A DNA stretch of 64,000 nt from Elephas maximus indicus (lineage: Eukaryota; Chordata; Mammalia; Proboscidea; Elephantidae): assembly GCF_024166365.1 (NCBI RefSeq), contig NC_064820.1, forward strand, positions 141,256,001-141,320,000, given 5' to 3'. Under the pieces are notes generated by a model. The model was not told where the DNA came from. It searched no databases and saw nothing but the letters and a program-made list of their open reading frames with translations. The translations under genes and the position numbers were made by a program. Numbering within the stretch: the stretch's first letter is position 1; the number at the start of each line of letters is the position of its first letter. Below, one piece after another: positions 60,278 through 64,000 of the stretch.

Positions 60278-63200
60278 CCCCCCACATGTCTATCAGTTTG
60301 TCGTACTGTGGGGGCTTGCGTGTTGCTGTGATGCTGGAAGCTATGCCATCAGTATTCAGATATCAGCAGGGTCACCCATGGAGAAGAAGTATCAGCTGAG
60401 ATTCCAGACTAAGACAGACTAGGAAGAAGGACCTGGCAGTCTACTTCTGAAAAGAAATAGCCAGTGAAAACCTTATGAATAGCAGCGAAACATTGTCTGA
60501 TATACTGGCAGAAGATGAGCCCCCCAGGTTGGAAAGCACTCAAAGGACAACTGGGGAAGAGCTGCCTCCTCAAAGTGGAGTCAACCTTAATAATGTGGAT
60601 GGAATAAAGTTTTCGGGACCTTAATTTGCTGATGCAGCGACACTCAAAATGAGAAGAAACAGTTGCAAATATCCATTAATAATCAGAACCTGAAATGTAC
60701 AAAGTATGAATCTAGGAAAATTAGAAATCATCAAAAATGAAATGGAATGTATAAACATCAATATCCTAGGCATTAGTGAGCTGAAATGGATGGACATTGG
60801 CCAATTTGAATTGGACAATCATATAGTCTACTATGCTGGGAATGACAACTCGAAGAGGAATGGTATTACATTCACCATCAAAAAGAACATTTCAAAATGT
60901 GTCCTGCAGTACGACGCTGTCAGCGATAGGATAATATCCATACACCTACAAGGAAGACCAGTTGATATGACTATTATTCAAATTTACGCATCAGCCACTA
61001 AGGCCAAAGATGAAGAAACTGAAGATTTTTATCAGCTTCTATGGTCTGAAATTGATCAAACATGCAATCAAGATGCATTCATAATTACTGGTGATTGGAA
61101 TGCGAAAGTTGGAAAAAAAGAAGGACCGGCAGTTGGAAAATATGGCCTTGGTGATAGAAACAATGCCAGATATATCATATATAACAATGATAAAATTTTG
61201 CAAGACCAACAACTTCATTGCAAATACCTTTTTTCGCCAACATAAACGGCAACTATTCACGTGGACCTCTCCAGATGGAACTCACAGGAATCAAATCAGC
61301 TACATCTGTGGAAAGAGATGATGGAAAAGCTCAATATCATCAGTCAAAACAAGGCCAGGAGCCAACTGTGGAACCATCAATTGCTCAGATGCAAGTTCAA
61401 GCTGAAACTGAAGAAAATCAGAGCATGTCCACGAGAGCCAAAATACAACCACGAGTATATCCCACCTGAATTTAGAGACCATCTCAAGAATAGATTTGAG
61501 TGTTGAACACTAATGACAGAAGACCAGATGAGTTGTGGAAGGACATCACACATGAAGAAAGTAAGAGGTCACTGAAAAGACAGGAAAGAAAGAAAAGACT
61601 GAGATGGATGTCAGAGGAAACTCTGAAATTGGCTCTCAAACATCGAGCAGCTAAAGCAAAAGGAAGAAATGATGAAGCAAAAGAACTGAACAGAAGATTT
61701 TGAAGGGCAGCTCGAGAAGACAAAGAATTATAATAACATGTGCAAATAGCTGGAGATAGAAAACCAAAAGGGAAGAACATGCTTGGTGTTTCTCAAGCTG
61801 AAAGAACTGAAGAAAAAATTCAAGCCTCAAGTTGCAATAGTGAAGGATTCTATGGGGAAAATATTAAACGACGTAGTAAACATCAAAAGAAGATGGAAGG
61901 AATACGCAGAGTCATTATACCAAAAGGAATTAGTCGACATTCAAATATTTCAAGAGGTAGCATATGATCAGGAACTGATATTACTCAAGGAAAAAATACA
62001 AGCTACACTGAAGGCATTGGTGAAAAACAAGGCTCCAGGAACTGATGGAATATCAACTGAGATATTTCAAAAAATGGATGCAGAGAGGTGCCCACTCGTC
62101 TATGCCAAGAAATATGGAAGACAGCTTCCTGGCCAACTGATTGGAAGAGATCCATATTCATGCCTCTTCCCAAGAAAAGTGATCCAATCGAATGCAGAAG
62201 TTATGGAACAATATCATTAATATCACAGGCAAGCAAAATTTTGCTGAAGATCATTCAAAAATGGCTGCAGCAGTATATCGACAGGGAATTGCCAGAAATT
62301 CAACCCAGATTCAGAAAAGGATGTAGAACTAGGGATATCATTGCTGATGTCAGATGGATCCTGGCTGAAAGCAGAGAATACCAGAAGGATGTTCACCTGT
62401 GTTTTATTGACTAAGCAAAGGCATTTGACTATGTGGATCTTAACAAGCTATGGATAACACTGTGAAGAATGGGAATTCCAGGACACTTAATTGTACTCAT
62501 GAGGAACCTGTACATAGATCAAGCAACAGTTGTTTGGACAGAACAAGGGGATACTGAATGGTTTAAAGTCAGGAAAGGTGTGTGTCAGGAGTGTATCCTT
62601 TCACCATCCTTATTTTATCTGCATGCTGAGCAAATAATTTGAGAAGCTGGACTATACGAAGAAGAATGGGGGATCAGGATTGGAGGCAGACTCATTAACA
62701 ACCTGCATTATGCAGACAACACAACTTTGCTTGCTGAAAGTGAAGAGGACTTGAAGCACTTACTAATGAAGATCAAAGACCACAGCCTTCAGTATGGATT
62801 GCACCTCAATATAAAGAAAACAAAAATCCTCACAGCTGGGTTAATAAGGAACGTCATGATAAACGGAGAAAAAATTGAAGTTGTCATTTTACTTGGATCC
62901 ACAATCAACATCCATGGAAGAAGCAGTCGAGAAAGCAAAAGATGCATTGCATTGGGTAAATCTGCTGCAAAGGACCTCTTTAAAGTGTTGAAAAGCAAAG
63001 ATGTCACCTTGAAGACTAAGGTGCACTTGACCCAAGCCGTGGTATTTTCAATCACATCATATGCATTTTGAAAGCTGGACAATGAATAAAGAAGACTGAA
63101 GAAGAATTGGCGTGTTTGAATTGTGGTGTTGGCGAAGAATATTGAATATACCATGGACTGCCAAAAGAACAAATTTGTCTTGGCAGAAGTACAACCAGAA

Positions 63201-63477
63201 TGCTTCTTAGAAGCTAGGATGGCGAGACTGTGTCTTACATACTTTGGACATGTTTTCAGGAGGGATCAGTCCCTGGAGAAGGACATCCTGCTTGGTAAAG
63301 TACAGGGTCAGCAGAAAAGAGAAAGACTCTCAGTGAAGTGGTTTGACACACTGGCTGCAACAATGGGCTCAAGAATAACCATGATTTTAAGGATGGCGCA
63401 GGACCGGGCAGTGTTTCATTCTGTTGTTCATGGGGTTGCTATGAGTTGGAACCAACTCTACGGCACCTAACAACAAC
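60278..63477 (+). mobile_element. full-length RTE (BovB-like) LINE, inactivated
   Basis: About 3.2 kb from ACATGTCTATCAGTTTGTCG near 60292 to GGCACCTAACAACAAC at 63477, flanked by the 11-bp duplication ATATAATAGAA. It is a structural reference for the other RTE pieces in this window: 5' UTR to about 60650, endonuclease to about 61250, reverse transcriptase about 62000-62750, C-terminal region and a short 3' UTR ending in ACAAC units with no poly-A. Confidence 0.93.
60649..63470 (+). pseudogene. RTE endonuclease/reverse transcriptase, broken
   Basis: The APE-type endonuclease is open at 60706-61245, with GISELKW near 60772 and ITGDWNAKVG near 61082. The reverse transcriptase is open in pieces at 61783-62220, 62088-62414 and 62727-63071, with KAPGTDGIS near 62030. 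A TAA at 62412-62414 stops the frame just before AKAFD. The catalytic box at 62709-62720 reads YADN instead of YADD. Further shifts lie near 61250, 61500, 61700 and 63070. In an active relative the protein cuts target DNA and reverse transcribes its RNA; this copy cannot. Confidence 0.88.
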
Positions 63478-63488
63478 ATATAATAGAA
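63478..63488. repeat. RTE target-site duplication, right copy
   Basis: ATATAATAGAA, identical to 60267-60277. Confidence 0.85.
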
Positions 63489-64000
63489 TATAAGTGTGTG
63501 TTTATATTTACATATTTTCTGTATCTTATTTCAAACTTTTTTCCAATGGAAGTATATACAAAACTAGGTAGATTTAAGATTTTACTCCTTTCTCATTGTA
63601 TTATTAAAAATTAAAAACTACAAATGTAATTTTAATTTTATGGTATAAACGTAAGATAGAATTTTAATATTTCAGCACACTTCTTTTTTAGGGCAATGAT
63701 TTTACTGAAATACAATATGTATTAAGAGAAAGTACACAAATCACAATGTACAACTCCAAAATTTTATCATAGTGAAAATAATCATTTAAAGAGCTCTCCA
63801 GCAAAGAAATGAGACATTACCATCACTTCCCAAGTCCCTCCTGCCCTACGCCCTCATGTGCTTACCAATATCAAGAGTGATCTGTATCCTGACTTCCAGC
63901 ACTGTGGAACATGTCTTTCTGTTTTTGAAATCCACATAAATGAGAGTATGCAGTTTGTACTCTTTTATGCCTGTCTTCTCTTTTTTAACATTATGTTCGT
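63489..64000. other. AT-rich non-coding DNA, no gene seen
   Basis: Nothing recognised. An ACTCCTTTCTCATTG-rich end may hold an old repeat that I cannot name. Confidence 0.4.

Overview
The window is vertebrate nuclear DNA: AT-rich, mostly non-coding, dense in interspersed repeats, with no operon-like packing of genes. The repeats point to an afrotherian mammal, most likely an elephant or close relative. They include a tRNA-derived SINE whose 3' tail matches the end of a BovB-like RTE retrotransposon, many copies of that RTE, and ancient mammal-wide repeats (MIR, L2, MER5A, MaLR LTRs, Tigger1). I find no intact host gene. The only intact protein genes are ORF1 and ORF2 of one L1 retrotransposon.

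Layout. 1-2842: an old minus-strand RTE split by a second, 5'-inverted RTE. 2843-17091: mostly unique sequence with two SINEs, three MER5A pieces and three MaLR LTRs. 17092-18226: RTE 3' half with an inverted 5' end. 18451-19452: a GATA-type tetranucleotide array of about 1 kb. 19453-19875: an internally deleted RTE derivative, followed by an LTR. 21824-24685: a nearly complete plus-strand RTE with broken frames. 24925-25659: RTE 3' fragment plus SINE. 26854-29169: a dead Tigger1 DNA transposon. 29341-41342: SINEs, an old L1 tail and a retroposed 5' half of tRNA-Gly. 41356-42640: another RTE with an inverted 5' end. 43100-52125: LTR-like, L2, MIR, MER5A and SINE pieces, plus two weak protein-like stretches. 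52126-59501: a complete, apparently young L1 in minus orientation, bounded by a perfect 15-bp duplication. 60278-63477: a complete but inactivated RTE bounded by an 11-bp duplication.

How the parts relate. The RTE encodes an APE-type endonuclease and a reverse transcriptase, and the SINE shares its 3' end, so the SINE was probably copied by the RTE machinery. The L1 supplies its own ORF1 chaperone and ORF2 endonuclease/reverse transcriptase. An L1-type machine is also the likely source of the tailless tRNA-half insertion. The best points for a second look are the tRNA-half retropseudogene, the intact L1 with a long inter-ORF region and an ATGA overlap at the ORF2 start, and the repeated RTE insertions that carry an inverted 5' terminus with a shared breakpoint.
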